Assembly (NCBI GenBank): GCA_025765595.1
Contig: JAIVFH010000005.1
Span: 62,001-126,000, forward strand
Reading direction: 5' to 3'
Length of the DNA: 64,000 nt
Source: Obelidium mucronatum
Lineage: Eukaryota > Chytridiomycota > Chytridiomycetes > Chytridiales > Chytriomycetaceae
A program made the translations under genes and the position numbers. This document shows, one piece after another, positions 11,588 to 23,218 of the stretch (its first letter is position 1; every line of letters starts with the position of its first letter). Below the pieces are notes generated by a model. It ran no database searches and had not been told where the DNA came from. It saw only the letters and a list, made by a program, of their open reading frames with translations.

Positions 11588-13066
11588 GGAAATCGCGAAA
11601 GTAGACTGCTATTCGCTTTGACTTTAGTTTGATTTTAAACAAATCAATCTTGTTGATGAAGAGAATGAATATTGTACGTTTGAACAAGGGGTGATTACAG
11701 ATTGATCCAAAAATGTTCAGAGAATCCACAACTGAAAAACCCGGGGTTTTTAGAACAAAAAAAGGACGGAAAAAGTAACACCCCCCTACCTCTGTTTGTT
11801 ACTCCATCTTCAACTGTAAATTGATCAAACGCGCTGACAGCAACCACGTTCACGATTAAATGCACATTTTCGAAAAAGCTGGCCCATTTCCTGCGTTGCC
11901 CACGGATTCCACCCATATCATAGACCCGAAGAACATGTTTTGCCAGTTGAAATGAGCTTTCAGTTATTTTCTGAGTTTCTTCGCGAGCAAATAGAATGTC
12001 TTGTTTTGAAGGTAAATATTCCGGATCGCATATCCGATCCAAGCTGTCGAGAATACTGCAAAGAAAAGAAAGGGTTTTGATTTCTTTAGTCTGAAAGTTC
12101 TGTCCGATTTGGTTGTGTTTTTTTAAGTGTGGGTGAGAAACATACTATGCACAACAGTCCATCAAATGAAACTCGCTGCCGCGTGAATGACAATATTGAA
12201 CTCCTTTATCCTCCCATATCGTCTTGACAGCGTCCAAGACTATTTGTGGAACCTTTTCCCCATACCCGTAATCCAATTTAAAATTAATGAGGGACAAGAA
12301 CTTTGCAGCATACGGAGCGTTTCCTTGTTGTCCATCCAAGCCACCAACTCTATAGTATTGAAGCGACGCAAATTCAGCCAAAGGATCTTCCAGACTCCGT
12401 TTGAGGGTATGGTTTTGAAGAGACGGGTTCGGAGAATACCGCGGCTGTTTCAAGGTCCTTGGGAAAAGCGACGGGGAATCTATATCTGAACGGTTCCAGC
12501 TATCAATCGATTGCTGCTCATATATTATTTTGAAGGGTTCTTCGGCGGGTTTGGTGGTGGTGGTACGTGTTTCGTGAGGCAGACTCGCGGCGGTGTCGGT
12601 TGGCCAGTCGTCTTCAACGAGCGTCTGAACTGAGAGAGGAAATAAAGGGTCCCAGTCGTAAGGTATCTTTAGGTCATCCATCGCGTTGATCAAATCTTTG
12701 ATGCATTTGGTGGCGTTTTCCAGGATTTGAGATCGAAACGCAAGTACCTCTTCGCGAGAGTATTGTTGATCGTAATAGAGCCTGATTTGTTTCAGAATAG
12801 TTGATTTCCCAGTCTCAGCAGCGCCTTTTTTTTATGTTTTATATAGTAGAACGAAAGGACAGTTGTGAACTTGTGAGTCACACAACCCCACAACCAACCA
12901 CCCTCACACAAAATTTCAAAAACCAACCTAATAAAAGCAACTTGACCTCGGCTTTCGAAGCAGCCTTTTCGATTCTTTGCTCAGCGGCCAATGTTCGATC
13001 AATCTGTCTGCTGGTTCTTTCCTTTGCCCGATTCTCTTCTGACGACTGGCACAGGCAGTTGCCCAT
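11294..13066 (-). CDS. divergent heterotrimeric G-protein alpha subunit
   Basis: Five exons (13066-12928, 12824-12146, 12055-11790, 11731-11585, 11481-11294) give 472 residues in one intact frame. The N-terminus MGNCLC carries the Gly2 myristoylation and Cys palmitoylation signals of membrane-bound G-alphas. The P-loop is GAAETGKST rather than GAGESGKST. Switch I keeps the Arg and Thr (FAREETQKI), but the following Gly is Lys. Switch II reads DMGGIRGQRRKW: the catalytic Gln of DVGGQ is replaced by Ile. The base-specifying NKID is present; the usual TCAT is QATD. About 100 extra residues sit in the helical domain (12680-12340). Family knowledge says loss of that Gln cripples GTP hydrolysis, so this subunit may stay active or use another off-switch. 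Confidence 0.88.
11550..11583 (-). repeat. 34-base T tract (coding strand) in G-alpha intron 4
   Basis: This pure homopolymer lies inside the 103-base intron 11482-11584, next to the 5' splice site. It reads as T on the transcribed G-alpha sense strand. Confidence 0.95.
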
Positions 13067-13249
13067 TTTTCATATCACTTTTTCACGACTGGTGGAAAAG
13101 AACAATGGGTGAAAAAAATGGAGTGAAAATCGGGGTTTAGTCAGTTTTAGACCTGGATCTGGACTCATTTCCACAGATATTAATCTGATTATGATTTTAA
13201 CCTTCAATAGGCTGTATTATTGAAAAAAAGATTTAAAATTCAAGATCTG

Positions 13250-16237
13250 ATGGCTGACAGGAGTTTGTTGCTGGGACAACAAGTTTGGGCATTTGAGTCC
13301 TCACTCTGCTTCTTTCTTTATTTACTTTTTCCTCCAGGAAAGCGAAGCAGACGATGATGAGTATGTTGATGTGTTTACGAGTGACTTGTCGGTGCTGCAG
13401 AAGCTGCGCCTTCTTTGGGACGAGTTTGTTGTCCGACGACAGCGGCAGCGGCATGTGTTTGGCGTCCTCTTTGCGACAGTTGTTGTGCTCGGCGCGTGGC
13501 GGCTGCTGCTTCTCGGCGCCGTCGACAGCGAAGGCGGCGTCTTTGACGACGGCGCCCGCGACGCGCCTGCGGACTGGGCGGCGCCGCGCTTGCCGCCGCA
13601 CGTGGCGCCGCTGGGCTACGCGCTGCGCGTCGCAGTGTCGCCTTCGGACTTTGATTCGGGCTTTGATTCAGACGCGGACTTCAACTCCAACTCCAACTTG
13701 AGCTCCAACTTGAGCTTCAACGGATCCGTCGACATTGCGCTCGCGCTCGCACTGCCCACGCGCGTCGTCGTTGTGCACGCAGCCGCGGGCCTCGCCGTCG
13801 CCGCAGACTCCGCCGCAATCTCGACGCTGGTCGCTTCAACTCGCGGAAACGGCGAAGTCGCGTGGTCCACAGTCACTGTCCCAGTGTCTGCAATCAGAGT
13901 CGATGCTGCCAACGAGTACTTGGTGCTCAAGTTCGACAGACCGCTCAGAGCCGGACTCTGGTCACTCCATCTGTCCTTCACGGGAAACTTGTCAACCTCG
14001 CTGCCCGCCGGCTTCTACCGGAGCTCATACAAAACTGCCACAAACGAAACCAGGTTCTTGGCAAACACCCACTTTTTCCCAACAGATGCCCGGAGAGCTT
14101 TCCCATGTCTTGATGAGCCTTCCATGAAGGCTACTTTTCAGTTGAATCTCACTGTGCCTCGAGGCTTGAATGCATTCACAAACACTCCACCCGTCAGTGA
14201 ATTAACTCTGGAAAATGAAGACCTCAAGACTTATGTTTTCAATGCAACGCCTCGCATGTCTACATATCTCGTTTCCTTCCTCGTAAGCGACTTTGAGAGA
14301 CTCTCAGGGACAACCCACAGAAATATCTCAATCTCAGTTCTTGCCGCCCCAGATCGCATCGACCGTGCCCACACTGCATTACATTATGCAGTAAAGATGA
14401 TGGAATACTACGAGTCAGCATATAAAATTGATTATCCAATGGAAAAGATGGACCTGGCTGCTGTCCCTACCCTCTCCGTTGGAGCCATGGAAAACTTTGG
14501 ACTCGTCATATACAAGGAAGAAACCCTCTTGGAAGACAAGCAAGTGTCTAAAGAGCAGTCGGAGCAAGGAATCGCGTCCATCGTGGCCCACGAGCTTGCC
14601 CATCAATGGTTTGGTAACCTAGTAACAATGAAATGGTGGAACGACGTTTACTTGAACGAAGGATTCGCGACTTTTATGACGGCGAAAGCTGTTCACGCGG
14701 TGGAACCGACTTGGCGGCACCAAGATACCTTTTTTTTCGGGGAAGCTGCAAACGCCCTCTTTTTGGATGCGTCGGAATTCACGCACGCTATTGCTGCGAA
14801 TGTGGATCACGCTTCTCAAATCAATGAAGTGTTTGATGCAATCGCGTATGATAAAGGTTCTTCACTGCTACGGATGCTTGAACAGTGGTTGGAAGATGTG
14901 GCTGGCCGAAACTACTTTATGACCAAGATTGGAGAGTATTTGCAGACCTATGCGTACTCCAATGCAGAAACTGCAGACCTTTGGCGGGCGCTTGATAAGC
15001 CTGGATTGAATGTCGCCAGTGTAATGAATGATTGGACAAGGCAGCCTGGATATCCTCTTCTGAACGTGTCAGGCGACCCTCTCAGCGCAGGATTTGAAAT
15101 CCAACAGTCTCGATACTTTTCCAATGGACGGCGTTCAACATCCACTGATCAGTCTTGGTCTATTCCGTTGCGGGTTTACACATACACGAGAAGTGGAGTA
15201 CGAATCGGCGGAATCTGGACACAAATGATGACGGGCAATCAAACCATCACGATTTCAGAAGAAGATCATGTCTTTTTGTTGAATCCCGGACGAAAGGGGT
15301 TCTTTCGAGTTCAATATCCAGACTGGGTTTGGGCTTTATTCTCTGAATGGGCATTGTCTCATTCTCTTGCACCTGTTGATGTTGCTGGGTTGATGAGGTA
15401 ATGCTTGAGTGTCTCCAAAAAAGACTTTCTTGGTCCGATTGACTTTTTAATTTTTAATTTTTTTTTTCAAGCGACTCATTTGCTTTGAGCTTTTCTGGGC
15501 ATTTGGAAGACGCGTCCATTCCCGTTGTCGTTTTTAATTCCTTGTTTGATGAAACGGATCGCGTCATATGGAAAACTGCGTTTCGCGCTTTTTTCGGACC
15601 TCAAAAATGCGTTGGTCCTCGATTCTTCTTTTGGATTACTGGAGTCGTATCTAAGAAGGTAAAATTCAAATGAATGCATAATGTATTTTTTTTTAATCGG
15701 ATCATAAAATTAAAAAAAGAGTCTTGGATCCAATTGTGACCAACCTGGGATGGACAGAAACAACAACCGACAAAACAACTCATCATACACGGGCATTATT
15801 ACGCGCAGAAGTCTTGGACCAAGCTGTCGCCGTCAACCACGCAGAAACCGTATCACGAGCACTCGCATACTTTCAACAACTCAAAAACTCTTCAAACAGC
15901 AATAGCAACAATGAACCATCATCCTTCCCGATCCATTTGACAGGACTGATTTGGAACACGGGTGTAATGTATGGAACGGACCAAGACTTTGAGTTTGTAT
16001 TGACTGCGTATGAGTCGAATTCGTTCTTGGCGACGGAAAAGAGGAAAACTGATGCGTGCTTTATCGTGCGCGCGTCAAACTCATCAAATTTTGGGGTTGT
16101 TGGAGTATGCGATTGATGTGAGTGAGAGTCGGTCTCGAGAGGATATGATTGAGTTGAGTATACAACAAAAAAAAAGATTTTTTTTGCAATGCCAAAAAGA
16201 AACAACAATTGTTATCCCACAATTATGTTTACTAACT

Positions 16238-16286
<49 letters not shown>

Positions 16287-16649
16287 TATAGCTTTTTCAG
16301 ACTCATTGCTACTTCATCGCCGAGTGCGCACACGCACGTATGGATGTTTGTTAAAGAACGATGGAGCGATATTATAAGTCGATGGAGCGATTCCAACAGC
16401 AACAACAATAGCGGAACGACATGGACGAAAGTGAACCAATTTTTGGAACAGCTAGTCGCCATGTTTGTAGAACAAAGTGCAATCTTGGAAGCAGAGCAGT
16501 TGTTTTTAGTCGGCGGTGGTGGCTGGTTTGTCCCGCCTTTAGCAGATGTCGCCATCAAAAAGGGCCTTGAAATTGCCAAACGGAGGGCAGAATGGGTCAA
16601 ACTGAATCGAAGAACTGTTCGTGATTGGCTTAAAGCGCAGAGTTTGTAG
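13250..16649 (+). CDS. M1-family membrane aminopeptidase, frame broken twice
   Basis: Exon 1 (13250-13282, MADRSLLLGQQ) joins exon 2 at 13338; later introns are 15398-15471, 15659-15719 and one ending near 16290. A type II anchor (FGVLFATVVVLGAWRLLLLG) follows a basic stretch, so the catalytic part faces the lumen or outside. The active site is complete: GAMENFG exopeptidase motif, zinc motif HELAH, and the second zinc ligand in NEGFA. The C-terminal half is the ERAP1_C-type helical domain ending in a helix-rich tail. The family removes N-terminal residues from peptides. Two single-base insertions are needed: one T in 15589-15594 and one A in 16045-16048. The first 450 bases of exon 2 are far richer in GC than the rest. 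Confidence 0.88.
16239..16285 (+). repeat. 47-base T tract before a 3' splice site
   Basis: This pure T run is followed by gtatag and the last coding exon of the M1 aminopeptidase gene. Confidence 0.95.
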
Positions 16650-16717
16650 ATTAAGCTGAAAATTAAGTTGTCCCTTTCATCATCGCCTTGTAGTTTTTCA
16701 TAATAAAATAAAAAAAA

Positions 16718-17790
16718 ATGTTGTCAAAACCTTGCTTCTTCCTTGCATTGCTTCAAGTTACTACCTGGGGAACTTATGGGTTTCCAATCAGTGATTATTA
16801 GTAAGCGCCTTGCTCACTTTTCCAATGCCAGTCGCGCGATATTGAACCCATTCACAGCAAGGCATCGGCCCCTTCATTGGTAGAACTTCCACCAGTCGCT
16901 ACATGTGGACAAAACGGACACGCCCTTGAATATACAGTAGCTACCGAAATGAAGGTCAAGATGGACCAACACATACCGTTATCGGCTGTATCTGATTCCA
17001 AGTCACCGGCCTTAGTATCAAGTTCCGAAGCTTCCTACGAAACTCCACCAACCCGGCCTCCCACAAAGCTGTTCAACTCAATTATTCCAGGGCCTCGTGG
17101 CCAGCTCACTTCGCCCATACCTCGAATCGAGCTCCAACGCGGCCTTGAAATCTGTTGTTCTTGACCTTGTTGTTGAAAAACAACAGTCCGACAAGCGTTT
17201 TTTGGAACAACCAGCTCTGCTTCCAAGTCTGCTACTACTGCTGCTACTACTGCATCTACTTGAGACCATTTTATGAGGATGTAGTCACAAAGAAAGACTC
17301 ATTGGCGAAGCCCTGTGTTGACTTCCCCTTCATTGAAATCCAAAACAGTTTCTCTACACTCAAGAAAGTACGTCAGTCCTCTCTACGACCTACAACAACC
17401 AAAAAAGATGTCATCATCGACTCCTTTTCTTCTGCATACCGTCACAGCGTCTACTACGTCTCATACTCTATCCACCGCCACTGCTGCAGTGACAACTGGT
17501 AAACCAACTTCACACCCCTTCAAGTACAAGAACTCCCCGACAATTGCGACCACTTTTGTCACTGAACTTGCAACAATCAAGTCCACAACATACAAAGTCC
17601 CAAAAAAAACAACCAAAACAAATGTTCCCAAGGTTGGCAGTACAACCTCACCGCATGCTCATCCCAACAAGTGAATCTCAAATTGTCGTGAATACTTTAC
17701 CTCCAAAGGACTGTTTCTTCTGAATTCAATTCGGATACTGCGCTTTCAACAGTGGGACCTGAGGCTCCACAAGGAGGTTATGGTTACTAA
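16718..17790 (+). CDS. secreted Ser/Thr-rich hypothetical protein, frame broken
   Basis: The ATG at 16718 opens a signal peptide (MLSKPCFFLALLQVTTWG). A 57-base intron (16801-16857, gtaagc/cacag, phase 2) joins to a Ser/Pro-rich stretch with PPTRPPTKLF. Downstream the best frame changes several times: a stretch with ALKSVVLDLVVEKQQSDKRF, then Thr/Ser/Ala-rich coding up to about 17670, then ESQIVVNTLPPKDCFF and a C-terminus GPEAPQGGYGY with stop at 17788-17790. Each change is explained by one extra base. The composition suggests an O-glycosylated wall or surface protein. No known domain is recognised, and the middle of the model is uncertain. Confidence 0.5.
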
Positions 17791-17985
17791 AAACCCTTTT
17801 GAAGTTTCGCGCCTTATTTTCTCGTGTGTTTTTTTTTCTTCCTTTCTTTCTTTTCCTTGTGTTAGCTTTGTGTCTGTCGATCGTCCCGTTCTGAAATATG
17901 GGCGGGCTTGTGGGAAAAAATAAAATTTATCAATAAATAATAAATAAAAACAAGAAAAAAAAGGAGAACATACATCAACCAAATC

Positions 17986-18557
17986 ATGAGCTTCATGCAA
18001 CCAACAGCACAACCTCCTCAATTATTTCAAAATGATCCTTCCGCTTGCTGCTCCTCAGCAGCCGCCAACTGTTCCAACCAACAATCGGTGTTGAATGCGC
18101 CAACCAACCCACTTTCACACAGGTTGGCAAGTTTCTCGTCTGTTTTTTTTTCCAATGCACGACAAACTTAAAATGTTTTTTTTTCAGTGTATGGGAAATT
18201 ATCAAGCTGATGGCGGCATCGCGTCTTGCAATGGCTTACCAAAAGCTTCTGAACCGTTGAACCAATGTCTTTGCAAACAATACTTTGTCCAAACTTACTG
18301 CTACAATGTGTTTTGTCCGCAAGATCCCCTTGTTCCACAGCTGCGGAACCTTCAATCTCAGTATTGCGTGTTGGTTCCTGAATTTCACACCAAATCCCAC
18401 TGGAAATGCTGTCATGGCGAATCCTTTACCGGGAGGAGTGGGGGCAGAGACTACCACTGTTTTACTGGAATTACCAAAACATTATTCGCGTGCACATAAA
18501 CTCGGAATGCCAGGGGTGTTCCTTACTGCAGTGATTGTTTTGTTTATTGGGGTTTAA
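17986..18557 (+). CDS. Cys-rich probable surface protein, 5' end uncertain
   Basis: A Pro/Gln-rich start (LAAPQQPPTVPTNNRC) leads into a cysteine-dense segment (CNGLPKASEPLNQCLCKQYF and CYNVFCPQDP) after a 65-base intron (18123-18187). The C-terminus ends in a hydrophobic stretch (GVFLTAVIVLFIGV) directly before the stop, as in GPI-anchored proteins. Frame shifts near 18112 and 18325 each need one base removed. No signal peptide is visible at the possible ATG 17986, so a first exon may be missing, or this could be the 3' part of the preceding gene. The function is unknown. Confidence 0.4.
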
Positions 18558-18755
18558 TTTGTGATACATGTATTATTAATAATTGCGAAATACATAATAT
18601 TTTTATTTTACACATCTTTGAAACTGAACCGTCCTTGGTACTTCCTAAACAATCTTACAAAAAATACGAAAAAAAATAAAACAATCCTGCAGGGGAAGAA
18701 AGTACAACACCAGGCCCCCAAACAGTTAAATACATATTGTTACCGCGATTCGCGA

Positions 18756-21700
18756 TCACGTAAAAAACATTGTTCCTTGGAGGTGTGGAGAAACCTGTGG
18801 CAGCTCACGAGCGATTCTGGAATGATTACGCGAAGATGCTATAGGGGTGCATTGAAGTTCAGGTTTGGCTAACACCAGCAAAACTAAGACTCTTACCAAA
18901 ATTGGTCATGAACGATGATGATGGATTTGAATTCACCGAAGAACCAAATCTATTTGGCTGCTGATGATGATGCGATCCATAAATTCCTGAATTCGACATT
19001 GCAGGACTTGCTGGGCCCAAATTTGGAGACCCAGCCATGCCATTACTAAAACTTCTCACACCCAATCCCAATCCAGACGATTGGTTGTTCTGAATACCGC
19101 CCCATGACATTGGAAATGTGTCCAGCGCAGGGACTCGCGGCAGCAGGATTATTATTATGCCAGTGATTGTGTGGTATATTTTGCGCAGAGGAGTAGCAGC
19201 GTGCGCGAGCTGCGACTAGGTGCGCATAGTATGCTGGTGGAACAATGCTGACAGCCGCGGGTACTGAAACAAAGTATGTGAGCCTAAACGACCACCTAAG
19301 TACTCATTCACACCCATACCTTCTTGCAAAATTATAGCAAAGTCGATAAGTTATCTCCTGCAAGCTGTCGGCGTCAAATCCATTATTATCATACAAAACA
19401 TGATAATGAGCCGCCTTGCTTGTCCCTTGCATGCCCGGATGACTCGTCAAGAAAAAGTCAAACTCTTGCGGATGTGTCACACCTGAGCTAAAACATGAGC
19501 CAACAGGGAAAAGAAAGAAGAACTCATTACCGCTATCAACAACAGTTCCGGCTAGAATATTTCCCTTTAAATCTGATTCACCGGCTTCTACTCGAACCGG
19601 GAAGAATCTCGCATGGTGCCTTTTGTTCACAACAGTGAATGTCAACTTGACATCCACAATACCCAAACTCGCGCAAGCGCGCTTAATAGCACTGACTTCT
19701 TCTGTCATTACATCTTGCAGCTGCATTTCGCTAATCCCGTCGCGGTAAAACAAAATTCGTAATGGGTAACACCCGTTTCTCTGTCGAAATTGCTCAAACA
19801 GCTCTAGACTCATTCCTTCCAAGTCACTTATAATTTCTCGGCGAGTATTCTGCATTCGAACCGACGATCGGTACTCGCAGAATCTACTAAAAAGCTATCA
19901 GCTTCTATTTAATAAGAATTAAAATAAAATACCCTGCATCAATAGTTCCTACAAGAGCCGCAATCGAGCTTGGATCAGAACTGCTATACTGAGGGTGAGT
20001 TACATCGGCACCCATAATCATTGTTTGCATGTCAGCAAGTCCGCCCAACTCAAGTAAAGGGTCGATAAAAGAGTTAATTCCGCCTAGCTTTGCATTGATT
20101 TTCAAGGCTAAATTCTGGGAATACGATGGCTTTGTCGTATGCACATGCTTTCCAATGACACATTGAGTCATGAGACCAATATCCGTTTCAGCAATCTTTT
20201 TCACTTGCTCGTACACCTGTAAAAGCAAGCAAGATAAGTGTCAAGCTGAGCAACTGGGTCATCATAAGTAGGAATATACCCACCGTATTTTTCTGAGCAA
20301 GAATGCAGATCACCATTTGAGCCACGACACTTGGACCAGAAGACGCAGATGCAGGTGGCTGACCAATCATGCCGCCAAAACCTCCGCCAAAATGATTGCC
20401 TCCACCAATGCCACCACCGTACCCAACTCCGATGCTTTGCCCAGCCCCCGTCAAATCGTCAAATTCCCACATGGCCCCACTTGCAGAAGCCATAGGGGAA
20501 CTAGCACTCTTCAAAGCGCGATCATTTGCGATCCGAAGCGTCGCTTCGATAGTATCACTGCTCATCCTTCCGCCACCCTGCGGCATGGGTGCATACACAA
20601 CAACGTCTGCCAAATTTCTCTCCGATATCTCCATACCTAAACTGCAGCATGCTCCAAGAATATTTTTCACAAAAACTGACACGACATGAATAGGAAACTG
20701 CTGTGGGTCGCCGAAAACAGCGATGGCCCAGGTGGTGAGAGTTGCAGGTTGTGCAAAGCGAATGTTTCGCCCAATTCGCCATGTTCCCTCTGCGGGTGTT
20801 ATGACTTGGCGGTAGGAAGTAGACGGATTGTTGCTTGGTCCAAATGAAAGAGGGGGTGGCGTCAGGATACGTCCCTCAATGACAGACATTTGCGGGTGGA
20901 TTTGAACGCCCCAGGACGTAACTATCGGGTCCACAGATGTGGTGCCTGTGCCGTGCAGTTGTCTGAGTTGAGAATTTAAACATCATTTTTAAACCCTGAA
21001 AATGAGGCAAGGTTATATACCTCATTCCATCCACAACGCGCTCTTTTCGGTGTTCTGGAAGAACAGCAGTCAGCTTTACAATGTCAGCCAATTGCTGATC
21101 ATTCAATTTTCCAATATGCCTTTGGTTCCGTCGCACAAAGCAAACTTCCATTGGCAAAACTACATCGCTTTTTGTTCCGCAAACGATACACGGCAACCAT
21201 GGGAACTGCAACACCACTCCATACACCTCCTGAAAATAAGCTGCTATAGGCACAATTTGCTTGATTCTTCCTTCCCCTGTTCCAGTGACAATCAGTGTTT
21301 GGGCGCTGGGTTTATCAAAAAGCGCCTTGATCTTATATCGTTTCCGTCCAGTAGCTCGGTATGCAATTTCGATTGTCACGTCTCGAAGAAAGCGCTCTAA
21401 TCGTTTTCGTTCATGAGGGTCCGCGAGATGGGACCGAGTGAGTTCGATGTGTGGTTTGTTGAAGTATTTCGCGATCGTTTCAATCAGAGGACCTTCAAGA
21501 ACAGGGGCAATGCTTAAGCTAAGGAAATGCATCATATTCCTCGAAAACAATCCTCACCAGCCACATAAAAGCTTGTTGCACTGACATCCAGGTTAAGCAT
21601 TATGCCACCAAGGCTTCGCTTGACACTTTGATACCAAGCCTTGATGTACCGTCAGCGCGTTTGCAATAGGCGTATTATGATCTTCACTGTAGAAGCTCCC

Positions 21701-22905
21701 GCCACCACGGCCAATAGTTGTGAAGATAGCGCCCGGTCGCTGCCTCAAAAGAACTTCAAGCACATGAATAGCTTCCTTTGGAAGATCCATTTGACGATCC
21801 AAAACGTACGTCGAGGAATCCGCATGTCGATCGACACCAGGAGATAATGATTTTGACATTCGTATTTCTGAAGTTTTTCGGATGTAGACCATAAATTTCT
21901 GAACTCTGATGCGATTTTTGAAAAAGTTGGGATCGAAATGTCTGGCGCAAAACCCAAAACGCCATACCTTCTCCTTCCGACATCTTCATCAATCAAGTCA
22001 ACAGGGCATTTGATGGCATCGTTAGCAAACGGTAGCCGCGACGGAGAATATACTAACAACATGAAAGTGCTTGGTTAGAATTACCCAAATTATCACTGCT
22101 GTTACGCAAGTTGGAGAGAATTGAAACCATTCTTCAATTCAATAATAGGAGCAAGTGGTGTATGCGTGCGTTCGTGTGAATAGAGGTGCACTCACAATTC
22201 TTAGACCCGTCATATATACCCCTCCATTCCCAGTTCCCAAGCTCGAGAGCCACACTGTTTCGCATCAAAAGATCTCTGAATGCATCTACAACTCGTCTAT
22301 TTACTTTGGTAACTGTTTCAGGAACTACGTGGACGTCATACTGAAAGACGGTGAGGTTTTCAGGGATGTCAACTTGATAAAAATTGGTGAGAACGTGAAT
22401 AGGAGTGCCTTTAATTCCGTGGTTCGGTTTGCATGGCCTTTGAAGAGGCTTTGGGAGGTGAATTCGAATTTTGCGGCTGCTGAGCTTGGATTTGCAGCTG
22501 GAGCGGGAGATGGCGTGGTGAATTATGGGCTGTGGAATTTGTAGTAGACGATAGAGACACGGACGGGTATCCATCGACTATAAATGAACTTCTTTTTACA
22601 GAAGAAGGCGGTATTTGCGGAGGAAGTTGTGTGAATGCTGCAAGACAACTGTTTGGTTAACGGAATATTCAGAGTTCTCACACACCTTCAACGACATCTG
22701 CTTTAAAATAAACATTCTCTCTGTAGACTCCACTATCTGCTTCTGGAGTCCACTCTTCTGCAAGTGGGTTTAATCGGCCTACTGGGGCAAGTCTAGCTGC
22801 GTGTGTGTTGATGCTAGTGCTGTTACTGCTGCTATTGATACTGTTTCCATTGTTGCTATTGTTATTCACCTCGAGAGACCCGCTCTCGATGGTGGCGCTA
22901 AGCAT
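18756..22905 (-). CDS. AGO: Argonaute protein (slicer residues present), frame broken repeatedly
   Basis: Ten exons were traced: 22905-22686, 22637-22196, 22052-21968, 21867-21558, 21512-21021, 20962-20284, 20216-19933, 19883-19320, 19263-18897, 18794-18756. The order is a disordered N-tail, N domain, linker 1 (DLPKEAIHVLEVLLRQRP), PAZ (starting SFYV, with the VLEGPLIETIAKYF helix), MID and PIWI. The PIWI catalytic set is visible: Asp in GADVTHP, Glu in the region before the RDG motif, Asp in RDGISE, His in AHYHVLYD. This suggests RNA-guided cleavage activity. The last residues GTMFF fit the conserved Argonaute C-terminus. About seven single-base insertions must be assumed, for example at 22439-22441, 21843, 21639, 21504-21507, 19255, 19141 and 18789. 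Confidence 0.88.
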
Positions 22906-23218
22906 TCGGTTGGTGCTGGTTTAGAAGACAATTCGATATGAAGAATCTGAAAAAGCGGCCAAGCAATTTCGATCAACTTTTGGAAGCCAAACTGAAACTA
23001 CCAACAAAATTGGGAAGAAACTCTTAGTGGATTTGAACGAATCTGTTCACCAATCGCAGTGTTGCCCCTGGTTTCCCCCACAGCCAAGACCTGATGCCTT
23101 ATCGGAATTACAAAATAGGGTTTCCCATGTGGTTGGTTGCGACAACTTACGCTCCTTTTTTGTTGAACAAAAGCCAGACAGGAAAGGTAATAATGATAGG
23201 AACTTAAAAGTACAGACA
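22906..23218. promoter_or_regulatory. shared upstream region of divergent Argonaute and STAND genes
   Basis: Just over 300 bases separate two divergent start codons, so both promoters should lie here. No clear TATA box or repeated site was seen. Confidence 0.4.

Noticed and set aside
16239..16285. Poly(T) as the tail of a retrotransposed element
   Set aside because: No target-site duplication or processed gene copy is next to it, and it lies inside an intron just before the 3' splice site, like the other long T runs.
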